From NCBI GenBank assembly GCA_032158295.1, contig CM063259.1, positions 632,501-696,500 on the forward strand: 64,000 bases of DNA, in the 5' to 3' direction. This DNA is from Pycnopodia helianthoides (lineage: Eukaryota > Echinodermata > Asteroidea > Forcipulatida > Asteriidae). Shown in pieces: positions 47,813-59,309 of the stretch. Made by a program: the position numbers and the translations under genes. Below the pieces are notes generated by a model that did no database searches, was not told the DNA's origin, and worked only from the letters and a program-made list of their open reading frames with translations. The stretch's first letter is position 1. Each line of letters starts with the position of its first letter.

Positions 47813-48330
47813 CCGGGTATGTTGCCTGTTGAGTATAAACTGGTTACGTTACGTGGTCACAATATCGGGCACTTTTTATACCAGAAACCTCACCGGGCAC
47901 GTTACCTGTCCCATTACCGGCTGCTTTACCGGTCACAATACCGGGTACTTTGTCTGTCTGTTACCGGGCACATTACCAATTACGTTACCAGCCACGTTAC
48001 CTGTGACATTATTGGTTACGTGTTTTTTGTCAGGTACCTTACAGTTATATGGGTTTTGAGGCATTGCATGGTGAGGTATCAGTATATATTCGGTTCGCGG
48101 TAACACCATGTGTAAAAAATATCTACTTGCTGTGTAGATTTGTTCTTTAGAGAACTTGTCTTGCTATTTATTCTACTACCGCGGAGTAGGTTTTAAAGAA
48201 CAAATCTACACAGCAAATAGATATTTTTTACACATGGTGTTACCGCAAACCGAATATATACCTTACAGTTACGCTACCATTCACATTACAGGACACGTTA
48301 CCCAGCACGTAATACTAGCCAAATAACTGG
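47813..48330. repeat. Degenerate TTACCGGGCACG repeat interrupted by an insertion
   Basis: Irregular units of 10-13 bp (ACCGGGCACGTTACC, CCAGCCACGTTACC and similar) run from 47813 to 48034 and resume at 48272-48330. They are split by the T12 insertion at 48048-48258. Confidence 0.7.
48035..48271 (+). mobile_element. T12 insertion with 13 bp target-site duplication
   Basis: The 211 bp insert (48048-48258) is flanked on both sides by TACCTTACAGTTA (48035-48047 and 48259-48271). It starts TATGGGTTTTGAGGCATTGC and contains an inverted pair: AAAAATATCTACTTGCTGTG on the left and CAGCAAATAGATATTTTTTA on the right. Related sequence is at 18400-18690 and 20451-20527. It lies between the divergent genes B and C. 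Confidence 0.85.
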
Positions 48331-50433
48331 GCACACTGCCAAACATGTCCGGTGCTCTGAGAATACAGTTTTTTTAATATATATATATCGGAGCAATAAA
48401 GCTTACAAACAAAACAACACTCTTTAGGCCTACATCAAATCAAATTGTTACATCAATTTTTGTTTATTAAAACGAATAATTCTAATTGAGATGATAACAA
48501 GTTTTAGAAGAAAGATTGAGTTCCACGTGTGACATTCTGTCTGTCAAAAGAAAGGGATTATTAAAAATTGTTGCAAACACATACTTTTACATAATTTATG
48601 TTTTCAACTCATTTGTTGAAATAAAATCAATAATAATGGCTTTGCTAAGCCTAAGGTTGGGCAGTTCGTCCACCATCCATCTCGAAGGTCAGATTCAAAC
48701 TGCAACTGTACACAAAGAGGGAAGAAGAAAACATCGAAAGCTGCAAACTGCAATAACCGCTCGTTTTGAAACTTTGAAGGTCGCTGCAAATTTAGGAAAT
48801 CTAAACGAGTTGAGGAAGTCTAAAACGAGTTGAGGAAATCTAAACGAGTTATGCCCAAGCATAACACGCCCATGCATGAACTTGTGATCTTACCTTGCGT
48901 GGGAAAGTTTTTTCTATGTTTCTCTTATCCTTTATGATAGATTTGCCCTTGAATTACACAAAAGTAAGTTTTTCAGTCAGTCGTAAACAAAATAGGGCAT
49001 AATGACCTGGATTGAAGCGAAAGTTGTTCTCACTCACAGCGCAATAGGGGAAGGTTGTCTGCATAGACATGCGTGGAATGTTGTTATAGTCTCTCGATTC
49101 AGACATTCAGCCATTATAAGTCTGATGTACACCGTTGACCACGAAGGCATTTGTATAATTATGAAGGCAATATATCAATCTAAAAACGAAAGCACAAAGA
49201 CCTCATTTGAGGTCCAAGTTTGTTCTCACAGCCCAGAACGTGGGCTCTGATTGCACAGGCTTACGTGAGAATGAATAGACTAAAGGACTCCGTTGTAGCT
49301 GGCTTTCAATGCTCTAGTTTTTCTGCGCCTACTTGGGCCTTCATTCGGTGAATTAAAAAAATAAATAGTATAATGTAAACCATTTCATTTTTTTGTTTAG
49401 ATGATATTTCCAACAAGGGAACTCGGCAGCCTACAGGAGGATATCAAACGCCAAACTGGCAACAGCCTATCTTTTTCACACAGACAATGGTTAACGTCTA
49501 TGATTATGAATTGCACAAATCAATAAGTTGTGATTCAGTAACTAGACTACAATACGTATTCTAGTCCTTGTGAAATCAGCGGTTAGCTGGGCTAGATTTG
49601 AACCAACAACCTTGTGATTGCAAGTTCTGCAGTTTCACCACTTGACCACCGTGACAGATTATAAGAAAGAGTGACTGCGGGAACTTAGGGGCAGCAAATG
49701 CCGTCGGTAGTACCCACTATAGTCTTCTTGCATAATTATGGCATTGCAAGCTCAAACAACGGTCTCATTGAGATATGAAAACAATTATTACAAAAATTCA
49801 ACTTCTTACAGACAAAATAATTATTGAGAATTATGAGATCATAGGCCTACGTGACATATGGAAAAACTCATAGTAAACTGCTACTTGGGGGAGGGGGGGG
49901 GGTGTAAGACCAAGTTCTTGAGGTAGAGGCAGAGAGAACAATTAACCCACAAAACACACCCAGCGCTGCGGCTGACTGCTTTCAGAAAATCTCATGACAA
50001 TTACCCGGATCTTTCACTCTGATTCCTTCCGTTCCGAGATTCGCCAATCGACCCCCACCCCGGCCCCCGATACCGAGGTTCACCTTTTCTAAAGCTTTGT
50101 GATCATTGTGAAATTCTGCTATTCATGATAAAGCTTTTGAAAAAAGGGAGCCTGCAGCAAATTTTTAACATGTAAAGAAGCCAAATGTGTTTACACATCG
50201 CCATTACTTTGAAAGCCACGAGACGACAGTAACACCACCGATCAGTTAAGTTGTGCGTGATTTTTTTTTATAACTATCAAAAAAGGCTTGTGCTCTTAAG
50301 GTAAGATCTTCTCATTTGTTTTGGTTGATGAAAGATGTCAAGCTTGTCAGACTTCCGTCTTATCGTAAAGCTTACTGGATAACAGATTGTTAGATTGGTG
50401 GGGAAAGATGCCGAATCCGAGCGCCTATTTTGG

Positions 50434-50792
50434 TTTAAAGGGAGGGTATATCTTTGGCAATTACTCCAAAAACTATTTACCATAAAAACTTACTTTGCAG
50501 CTGCTCATAATGAATATCATTTTGAGAAACGATTCCCTTCTATAAAATGTGGGATTCAAAAGAATGTCAGTCTGAGAAACGTTTCTGCGTGAAGCATTTC
50601 TCAGATTGTTTCCAATTACGGATTATTTTTCCTGCGTGGACAAAACCGCTCCAGACTTTCGGCGATATTTAAAAAACGCTACCATTTTTTGAAATTAAAT
50701 TTTCACAGTTAGTTTTATTGTTTCTATCTACATTTATATAAATGATTAAAACAATCGAACGTTTAAAAAATCTAAAGTTATACTGTGCCTTC
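50434..50792. mobile_element. T1b MITE upstream of gene C
   Basis: Begins TTTAAAGGGAGGGTATATCT, includes an inverted pair GAGAAACGTTTCTG / AAGCATTTCTCAGA, and ends AGTTATACTGTGCCTTCAT. Related to 38017 and 58917. Confidence 0.7.
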
Positions 50793-51284
50793 ATGTCAAT
50801 CTGATTAACAGTATCGTATTGACTCCCAGAAAGAAATTCAACCCCATGTTGATTTTAATCAAAATATTGTCGATTTTAGGTCTTATATAATTTTATCATT
50901 AACTTAAAGTTTGTTCATTACAATGATTCAAGAAAAATCTGGCACTTAGGGGAAAACTGTATTTGAATCTAGTTTTTCGGCACTTGAACGGAACTGTCGA
51001 ACGTAAACCTAAAATCTGAAGACAAGTAGAGTACATTTGTTGAAACGTCGAGACCGATCGGGATCTTCAGAGCCAGCGTCTCTTCAAAAGGAGATAATTA
51101 CATGATGCACACGTAATATTCCATTCCATGAAGCCGTCCACAATTTTTCTTTGTCTTTAAATAAGAAATAAGTTCAATAATTTGAAGGAACAAGGAAACA
51201 GTTAATCTATAGTGTACCGTTTTAGTTTGATGAGGATTTTTGTCTTCTTCTTAGAACGTATCTCGGAAATCTATGTGTTGCAAG

Positions 51285-54200
51285 ATGAGAACATCGATGC
51301 TGCTACTTTTCCTCATCCCCACAGCGGTGATGGGAAATAAAAATGGACCCCCGGTATCAACGCACCCCAACCTGTGCACGGCCATGATACCGGTGGGTCA
51401 TAACAATGGCGTTAGTAGGGCCAACGACACAGACTCCCCACCGTACACGATCACCACGAGCAGTGCCAATTACACGGCCAACGGATCACTAACTGGTAGG
51501 TGTTTTATCAACCTCGCTCCCAGGTCGACGATTAAAATGACTCGATAACCCTGATGTGTTTTTAAAGTAAAACTTATGTACCACTAAACCCAAGGCTGGT
51601 CCCCTGTCTTTATCTGTTTGATCTTACAAAACCAAATGGTTTCATTGGACGGACAAACATTCAGCCAGACATTACATCAACCTGACTGATATACACACAC
51701 GACTACACACACAGCTCTGTGTTGCAGTCACTCTGGGGACATTCCTTTGTTATGTACACTTAAAGGAACATTACAGAACTGGTTTTTGCTAACAAAACAG
51801 TTGCTGGCAGTGTAAGCACTGTATGTAATCCACCATATACATAAACTGACAAACCTGTATAAGTTTGAGATCGATCGGCAAACTGGGTCACAAGAAAATA
51901 GTGGAAAACCCATTACACATTTGCATGAAATCATATAGATTCAACAAATGAAAAAAAAACGCTCACTGAGCGATAAACTCCAATCGGAAAATTAGTTTAT
52001 TAATTTCTCATCAAATATGGCATTTCAGACAGAAATATTTCAAGGGATGTTTTCTACTATCATCATCATAAACCGTGTAAGTTTTATGTAAATCTGTGAT
52101 CAAAAAGTATATTTTACAAATTTTTTTCTTACCAATTCTGAAATGTTCCTTTAAGGAAAATCATATTCCTCATCAGCGTAAAAGAAAAACACTGTGTGGA
52201 CGTGTTAAGGTCGACATAGTGTTTCAAGTCCCTACATTATGTGGACCTCTTTTGTTCTCAAGTCCACACTTCGTATGTAGCGTTTAAACACCTATTTTTA
52301 CATCCCTGTGGAGAAATGTTTTGTTCTTTCTTTTGTTCCTATAGTTAACACCCTCTTATAGACTTTGTACACAAAATTCCTCGCACCCCAGTCTCTAGAA
52401 TTCCCCTGTGGAGACCTGTTGTTATCCATTTTCCGTTTTGTGCTCGGCCTGCATAAGGTAGAGCTTTCCTCGGATACATACACAGCATCATGGCATCGGA
52501 AGGTCAAAGGTAACATCTGGCAAGCAACCAGCGAGTTCTAAAGTTAAATATCTGGCGTTATTCACGAGCCTCGAATTTTGACGTCAGAGATTCGGGCTGC
52601 TATAGAGGTTTTACAGTCACGTGATGTTATCACGTGACTGTATGTTTGAGACGCCATATTGCCGGTCAATGACCAGAGGCAAGATCACAGTTCATTACCG
52701 TAACCTTGACCGGCAAGATATCTGCCGTTGCGGTAGTCGGGGCCAGTGACGTCAGCTGAAAAACCTCTAAAGCAGAACAATTAACCTGTGTGTGCGGGTT
52801 TTTTTCCCCGCAGTGACTATATCCGCAGTAGGGCCAACATTCTTCGAGGGATTCTTCATCCAGGCACGGCGTGCCGACCTTGCCCGAGACACCAATGTGT
52901 CGGTCGGAGAATTCGCTTACCCGCCGCCAAAAACGCAGCTCCTGAAGTGTCACTCCGTCATCAACGTGAGTTTGCGCCCTCTAGTGGTGTTGTTGTTCTT
53001 GTACCTTAAAGGTACACATTGCCTAGACTCGTACGCTGTCCTTATCCGCAAGGATAAGGACAGGCACCGGTCTATTAGTCAAAGAGATGGTCACTGCTAC
53101 TGGTCCCCTGTCCAACTGGTCCCCCTATCTGCAAGACCGCATTGGGATGCGAGGTCAAAGGTGCGTTTGTCAGGATTCCTCCAAACGCTCAACGCCGGTC
53201 TCTGGCGTCAAACACGAGCCTCGAAGTGTGACGTCAGATGTTCGGGCTACATATTGCCTTGGATCGGGCGAGTTGGTGTACAAAAAGCGTTTGTAACCGT
53301 TTGTTATAAAATGCAATGGATAGAAAGATGTTTTAAAAGTAGAATACAATGATCCACACAAATATGCCTCGAAATTGCGTGGTTTTCCTTATACTTTGCG
53401 AACTAACACGGTCGGCCATTTTGTGACTCCATAAAATGGCCGACCGTGTTAGTTCTGGATGTAAAAGAAAAACCACGCAGTTTCGAGGCATATTTGTGTG
53501 GATCATTGTTTTCTACTTTTAAAACATCTTTCTAACCATGCATTTTATAACAAACGGTTACAAACGCTTTTTGTACACCAACTCGCCCGATCCAAGGCAA
53601 CGTGTCCCTTTAATTCCAAATCCAATGCTAAGGATAGATTGTTGTATGACATTTTTAAAAGGTTAGTTTTTAACCCAGGCACTTATTATTATTGTTATTA
53701 ATATTACTATTACTATTATTTTGTTTTGTTCTTGTTAATGTTGTTGGTGTTGCTGTTTATTTGCTGAACTAATTATCCTTCTTTATTATTTTTTTTTTGA
53801 ATTTTCAAATTTTAGTCGGCGTGGAGTCATTCCGATGACCCCGAGTGGACTAAAGTCTCTGCCGTGTGGAAAGCACCAGCACAGGACGAAGGACCTATTG
53901 AATTTAAGTGAGGACATATTCTCTTTGTATTAGAGTATTTTCACTTAACAGTTAAATTGCCTGCTGTCAATAACTTACAGGGTGTAAGGGAAAATGAAAA
54001 AAGAAAGAAAACAATGTTGGAAAGATTGGTCTTAATCAGGTGTCGTTAATAGTATAGCGATGGGGGGGGGGGGGAATTCAGTAACGTAATTTTAAGAGAG
54101 TAATTTAAGCACAAAGTTATTAAGCCTAAAGCTCTGTCCCTGTCCTTTAATGTTTTCAAAGGGCAACCATTGTAAAGGGAGAGCCTGACAGGAGTTATTT

Positions 54201-55882
54201 CTACCTCGATGTCAAATCTGAACAGAAAACCTACATGGATGGAGATGCCATTACGGTGCAACCACCTACAACCCTACCCGGTTAGTATTTTCGTTCAGTT
54301 TAAGGCATAGCAACCCCTCTTGGTGGCGCTGTTGAAATTGTGATTGGTCATGATGAGTCGACTGACTGGAAATTGTCACGACTATAGTGTTACTGAAGGC
54401 ACTGAGTAAAATGTTCGCTACTCCGATCAGCCACGGATCGCAGTGCTGACAATGATGGAAACAGTTTCTCTCAATGTGCGTTACTAGTGTACTCTACTTA
54501 CGTTCTTGAGTTAATAGGGATGATAAGTTTCAGACTGTGATGTCTACCTAACGAGGACAATTGATATTATCTGATTCAGATATCAAGAATTTATGCTCTT
54601 TGATTCATTTTCCTAGTGCTGCGGATGCTGCTTCCAGAAGCCTATTGAAATCTTTAACTCATGGGGTTATCAAAAGGTGGAAGTGTCACCAACTCAACAT
54701 ACCTCCTACAATTTGGACCTCTGTCAGACTTTTTGTCAGCAATGACAATTGGAACTAAATTGGAGTCGCAAAATGTCCCAAGGGTACCCTAGGCAGTCGT
54801 TAAAGTACCATGAGAGTATAATTTATCACGTCAGTTTAAAAGTGATTAGTAGATCATAGCCTAATACTTTTGGTTATCCCTGTCTGACCAACCTCACCAA
54901 GTCGATGTTTGTGTTAACAGCCTGGAATTCTTCTCTGGTTTTGACAAGAGTTCTCAATTGTAACAAGTGGACGTTTCGATTTGTAGGCCCTGACTGTCTT
55001 CAGTGGTTTTCCTAAAGAATTACAGTGCTAAACTCACAGGTTTAAGCCCGGTTCATACTTCCTGCGAATGCGAATGCGAAGCGAATATTGACGTCACAAC
55101 TCTGTTTTCGCTGCGAATATTTCGCAAGAGTTGAGCACAGCTCAATCCCTGTGAATTATTCGTTGCGAATTTGTGACGTCAATATTCGCTTCACATTCGC
55201 ATTCGCAGGAAGTATGAACCGGGCTTAACACAGTTAATTTGTATAACTTTTGTCCCAGTCAGTTTCCCTTGTGGTTTATTAATTGATATTTGTTTTCCTG
55301 CTTTGAACAGTGACCACTGACACAACAGAGAAACCTATGACTACCTCTGGTGGTAAGTATACTTTAGGTCATCATTACTTCATGCAAAAACCAAACATTT
55401 TGGTATTAGATGAGCTGTTTTGAGTTGTGATGGGTCTGGGAAGAAACTTTGGTAGATAGGTTGCACGATTATGTAAATCGGCCATCTTTACGGGCACGCA
55501 CACATTACACAAAACTCATTGCACGATTGGTCAGTGAACAACGCGACTGCGTTAATAATCCGAGCGCTTGACGCGCCTGCAAGCAAAATTCAATGCAATT
55601 TGCTCGTAAAGATGGCGTCCATTGGAAACTATCTATAACATTCTTTTCGATTGGGATGGGAAAAGGTTGCTGTGTTGGAAGTGATGGCTTGGGCTGACAG
55701 TTAAAACAAACATATTACGCGCGAGATGGGTTTGGATAACATTGCTATTACTACCCATATGTGCATTTACAAATTAAAAATATTTATTTTTGTCTTGTCT
55801 AGGTTGTCCTCACAGCACTTCAGTTATTCTTAGTGTGATCAGCATGTTTTGTGGCCTAGCTCTGGCTGAACATGGATATTGA
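51285..55882 (+). CDS. Reeler-domain protein C, predicted GPI-anchored
   Basis: Six coding exons: 51285-51495, 52814-52965, 53816-53907, 54162-54280, 55311-55352 and 55803-55882; total 696 nt (231 aa plus stop). An in-frame ATG at 51273 would add MCCK; I prefer 51285 because it gives a clean signal peptide and the same exon 1 length (211 nt) as gene B. Reeler landmarks are LCTAMIPVGHNNG, FEGFFIQARRADL, LLKCHSVIN, SAWSHSDDPEW, WKAPAQDEGPIEF and PDRSYFYLDV. Exon 5 (42 nt) is a Thr-rich stalk, and exon 6 ends in a short hydrophobic tail. A splice acceptor stands at 51253, so a 5' UTR intron precedes. Intron phases match the paralogs. Exon 2 is most like D and exon 3 most like B. Confidence 0.9.
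51760..52154. mobile_element. T2 MITE in intron 1 of gene C
   Basis: TTAAAGGAACATTACAGAAC and TTCTGAAATGTTCCTTTAA are inverted ends. Interior shared with 32772 (ATACATAAACTGACAAACCT, GGTCACAAGAAAATAGTG). Confidence 0.82.
52188..52290. repeat. T11 dispersed repeat in intron 1 of gene C
   Basis: GTGTGGACGTGTTAAGG, ATTATGTGGACC and TTTGTTCTCAAGTCCACACT; reverse complement of the segment at 33550. Confidence 0.5.
52608..52642. repeat. Perfect short palindrome with CACGTG cores
   Basis: ACAGTCACGTGAT, a 3 bp spacer GTT, then ATCACGTGACTGT. The 13 bp arms each contain an E-box CACGTG. It lies about 170-205 bp upstream of exon 2 of gene C. Confidence 0.85.
53006..53613. mobile_element. Large foldback element in intron 2 of gene C
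   Basis: Outer ends are TTAAAGGTACACATTGCCT and GGCAACGTGTCCCTTTAA. The long arms (about 53252-53433 and 53436-53606) are inverted copies meeting at GGCCATTTTGTGACTCCATA and AAATGGCC. The left arm is interrupted by about 215 bp (53036-53250) carrying TCCTTATCC/GGATAAGGA and CGAGCCTCGAAGTGTGACG. A similar CGAGCCTCGAATTTTGACG word occurs near 52568, so a second element may be nested. Confidence 0.75.
55042..55228. mobile_element. T4 MITE in intron 4 of gene C
   Basis: TTAAGCCCGGTTCATACTTC and GAAGTATGAACCGGGCTTAA are perfect ends. The arms also carry CGAATATTGACGTCA and TGACGTCAATATTCG. Full-length relative of 43491-43588. Confidence 0.92.
55455..55636. mobile_element. T5 MITE in intron 5 of gene C
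   Basis: GATAGGTTGCACGATTATG…CGGCCATCTTTACGGGC and CGTAAAGATGGCG…GAAACTATCTAT. Second copy of 12047-12244. Confidence 0.82.
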
Positions 55883-55943
55883 TGGTGGACTCTTCGTAAA
55901 TATACTGACGATCCAGCAAAACTACAAACACATCGTTTATTTT

Positions 55944-55949
55944 AATAAA
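55944..55949 (+). promoter_or_regulatory. Candidate poly(A) signal of gene C
   Basis: AATAAA about 60 bp after the stop codon, implying a very short 3' UTR if used. Confidence 0.55.
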
Positions 55950-56201
55950 ATAGTAGAAACAATTAGTGTAGAGGCATATTTGAAGGAGGCCAGCCCTCTG
56001 GTTAAAAAGGACGAGCTTACACTTATACTTTAACACTACAGCAAAACCCACATGATGACGTCTATGATATGAAATGATCTCCTGCACTTGAATTTATATC
56101 AATCTTCCAAGCAATATTACACGATGCAAACAGAAATAGCACAGCCCGGAAGGTCAAAAGGTAAACAGAGGCTTGGCTACATACAGTCATTCAAGTTTAC
56201 A

Positions 56202-56202
<1 letters not shown>

Positions 56203-56240
<38 letters not shown>

Positions 56241-56242
56241 TA
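56203..56242 (+). repeat. (GATA)n microsatellite
   Basis: About ten GATA/TAGA units, followed by TATAAAAACTTTATTATCCC. Confidence 0.95.
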
Positions 56243-57325
56243 TAAAAACTTTATTATCCCTCACTGGGGAAATTAAAATGGCCTTGACAAATACCCGATC
56301 ATTTAGCCCTAAAAAGTAAAACAATACTCGGATAAAAAGATGATTTATTTACAAAACAATACTCACAGAGAGCTCTGGGACGTTTTCCCTCACAACAATA
56401 TATAGAGAAATACCCACAGAAAGTAATGTTCAATAAGATGATATTCTTTTTCCAGATCTAAAACACAAGCTATGCTAAATGTCTACTTTGTGAGCAAACA
56501 TAGAGAGCAGTGGGGCAAACCCTTTAGCCTCACATTGCTTCTCTTTAATCGGTCTAATGTACCAGTCTCACACAGTGATTCATTTACAAAGTGTATTGTT
56601 TCTTACATTGCAACAACTTAGGTGTAGCAAGTTGTTGTTGTTTAAAATGCCTTGACCTGCATCATTTGTACAAGTTAACAATGCACTGCACCCTTATAAG
56701 CTGAGTACGGGATGGGCGAAAAGCCCGCGAAAAACCCTTCGAGGGGAAGGCGGGAAAATTCCCAAACCGGTTCCAATAACGGCAACCAAGCTTGTTGCTT
56801 CGTACATCAGCCTGGGTATATTTCCAAAGACCAAGGATTTACTTTAAGCTCATATTAGCGGAGTTTAAATAATTTAAGCTTTATTTTGGTGTAGAACTAA
56901 TTGCGTGGAACATAAACTCTAAGTTACCTGAAATTAACTAAACGTGACATAACTCTATTCTGTGAGATTGAAAGAACTCCGACCTTTTAAACTAATTGAA
57001 TAATTTGGTGGAAGGTGGGGATGGCGGAGGTGGATGAATTTTTTTGCTCCGTAGCAGATTGCTCTAGCAGTGTATGTGTTTCTCAGCGGTATGGAACACG
57101 GGTCTTGATTTAGCTTGGACGTTTTCTTATTCGATAGCTTTGTATTTTGCCTTGCATATTCTTACTTGTTATGTAACCTCAAGTTAGCCAGGATAAGATT
57201 AACATAGCTATTTGGTTATCTTTTTTTCACTCGTCACTGCATTCTTTGGATCCTGACCTATTGTAAATGATCAAAGACCTGCGTCCATAAATGTCATTAA
57301 GTTTTGCTTAATTTTATTTTATTGA

Positions 57326-57476
57326 AAAAAAAACCACGGAAAAAACATTAATGTAGGGAACCTAAGTGCACCCTTGGTGTTTAATCGTCTATTGTTAGAT
57401 TAGACGATTAAACACCAAGGGTGCACTTAGTTTCCCTACATTAATGTTATCGGTTTTTTCCGTTTTTTTTTTTTTA
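57326..57476. mobile_element. Near-perfect foldback MITE (T7)
   Basis: Arms of about 65-75 bp are inverted copies: AAAAACATTAATGTAGGGAA and CACCCTTGGTGTTTAATCGT on the left, ACGATTAAACACCAAGGGTG and TTCCCTACATTAATGTTATC on the right, meeting at about 57395. Outer ends are A-run/T-run. Confidence 0.9.
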
Positions 57477-57769
57477 ATGCTTGACTAATACACCGTACTG
57501 AGGCTAGTTAATAAAACAGTGACTCTCTTTGTTTCCCTAATTGTGTTGATCAGTTAAACTTGGTTGTAAGTTTGTTTTACACACCTAAGCCGTTTCTCCA
57601 ACCCCTCAATTTTACCACCCGGTTGGATACTACCAGACTGTTCTTTCGGTTTATGTTTGTTGGATTGAAGGCCTAATTCAAGCCATTTGGTGCACCATTT
57701 TTGCGCTATGATATTGGTTGTTATATCTGGAAGAAGAAAAAATTGGGGGCGGACTTTTTTGTTTTGATT

Positions 57770-58032
57770 TCGGGGGGGGGGGGCGTATGCCCCGCCGCCC
57801 GGTTACGGGCCTGCCCCCTCCACAGTCCATAAAGATGTCGGCATGGGTATCATCCACAAGGAACCTGGCTGGTACAGCAGAATGCACTACCTTTCCATTT
57901 TTTACGAAGCAATTATGCTTAAGTGCCTTTCTCAAGGGCACCAGAGTCTTGACCGGGATTCGAACCCACCCCCTGCTGCTGATAACACCGGAGCTTGGGT
58001 CCAGTGAACTAGACTGCACGGCCACGACACAC
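57770..58032 (-). mobile_element. tRNA-derived SINE, partial
   Basis: Minus-strand head GGTGTCGTGGCCGTGCAG, a B box GGTTCGAATCC (57957-57967) and the body AGAAAGGCACTTAAGC. It is the same class as 43840-44171 but the body diverges and runs into a 12 bp G tract. Confidence 0.65.
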
Positions 58033-58306
58033 CACTGTTTAGTGTAGTTTTGTTTGCATAAAATTCAGAGATGATTTGACATTGTCCTCAAACAATAACC
58101 GACCAAGTTATTGACCGACCAGGTCAAGGCAACCAAATTCTGATATTTACAAGAACTTTTAGAAAGTGTCACAATGACACGATTAGCCGACTCCAGTGCT
58201 ATATAAACTCTGTAATCGTCACACGTTTGTTACTCACACGCACATAGGAAAGGACTGGGTGACAAGAGCAAGGCAAGAGAGTAAGTTTCCAATTTAAATT
58301 ATTTTC

Positions 58307-58457
58307 TATGGCCTTTTCGAAACCACGGCTTGGGCTTGGCTCAGGCTTATTAGACTCCATCCGCCTCTTCAAAGCCCCACGTACGACAGAGCACGTTTCC
58401 AAATAACCGATGGAGTCTTGCGGAAGCCAAAGCCGTGGTTTTGAAAAGGGCCTATTA
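58307..58457. mobile_element. T8 inverted-repeat element
   Basis: GGCCTTTTCGAAACCACGGC on the left and GCCGTGGTTTTGAAAAGGGC on the right, with inner GACTCCAT / ATGGAGTC also inverted. Non-coding, about 150 bp. Confidence 0.8.
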
Positions 58458-58530
58458 TATATCTTATCAAGTCGTGGCACAAACGGTTCGAACTAGTTTC
58501 CAATAGGGACTTGCATGCATAACCAATTAC

Positions 58531-58910
58531 TTAAAGACACTGGACAACTTTGGTAATTGTCAAAGACCAGTCTTCTCACTTGGTGTATCTCAACATATGC
58601 ACAAAATAACAAACCTGTGAAAATTTGAACTCAATTGGTCGTCGTAGTTGCGAGATAATAATGGAAGAAAAAACACCCTTGTCACACGAAGTTGTGTGCT
58701 TTTGAACTGATTTTGAGACCTCACGCGTGAGGTATCAAAATCAATTCAAATATTTTACTGAGAAATTACTTCTTTCTCAAAAACAACGTTACTTCAGAGG
58801 GAGCCGTTTCTCACAATGTTTTATACTATCAACAGCTCTCCATTGCTCGTTACCAAGTAAGTTTTAACCAATTATTTTGAGTAATTACCAATAATGTCCA
58901 GTGCCTTTAA
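58531..58910. mobile_element. T1 MITE, reverse orientation
   Basis: TTAAAGACACTGGACAAC and ATAATGTCCAGTGCCTTTAA are the ends. The interior is the reverse complement of the 36833 copy (GTTTTATACTATCAACAGCT, CTCACGCGTGAGG). Confidence 0.88.
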
Positions 58911-58916
58911 TGTAAA

Positions 58917-59309
58917 CTATAGGTATATCTTTGGTAATTACTCCAAAAAGTAATGGCCATAAAAACTTACTAGGTATGAAGCACTGCAGCTCTCGTTAAT
59001 GTATAACATTTTGAGAAACAATTCCCTTCAAAGGAGTGTGGTTTTAGAGAGAGGGATTAAAACACTTGTCTATCTTAGAAACCTTTTTATGCATGAAACT
59101 TTTCTCAGATTGTGTATTCCAATTACGGATTAATCTTCCTGCGTGGACAATAATTATCGCTCCAGATTTTTCGGAGAAATCTCAAAAACGCTACCACATT
59201 TTGAAATGAAATTCACAGGTCTAGTTTTATTGTACATGTATATCTACATTTGTATAGGATTAAAACAATCGAACTGTTCTAAAAACCAAAGGTAAACTTT
59301 GCCTTTACT
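58917..59309. mobile_element. T1b MITE abutting T1
   Basis: Starts ATAGGTATATCTTTGGTAAT and ends AAAGGTAAACTTTGCCTTTA. It begins within a few bases of the preceding T1 copy, forming a composite. Confidence 0.7.

Larger units (their letters stand above)
46660..51254. other. Divergent spacer between genes B and C
   Basis: About 4.6 kb that must hold the 5' UTR exons and promoters of both B (minus) and C (plus). I see no other gene. It holds the T12 insertion, a degenerate tRNA-like SINE with a B-box-like word near 49595-49615, and a T1b MITE at 50434-50792. The upstream UTR exons could not be located. Confidence 0.5.

Noticed and set aside
47819..48103. Frames of 94 and 76 codons with GHVTCPITG- and LPGTLPITLP-like repeats
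   Set aside because: Translation of the degenerate TTACCGGGCACG repeat and the T12 insertion.
52792..53352. 186-codon frame read as one protein
   Set aside because: Only its 5' part is exon 2 of gene C; the frame runs past the GTGAGT donor into intronic foldback DNA.
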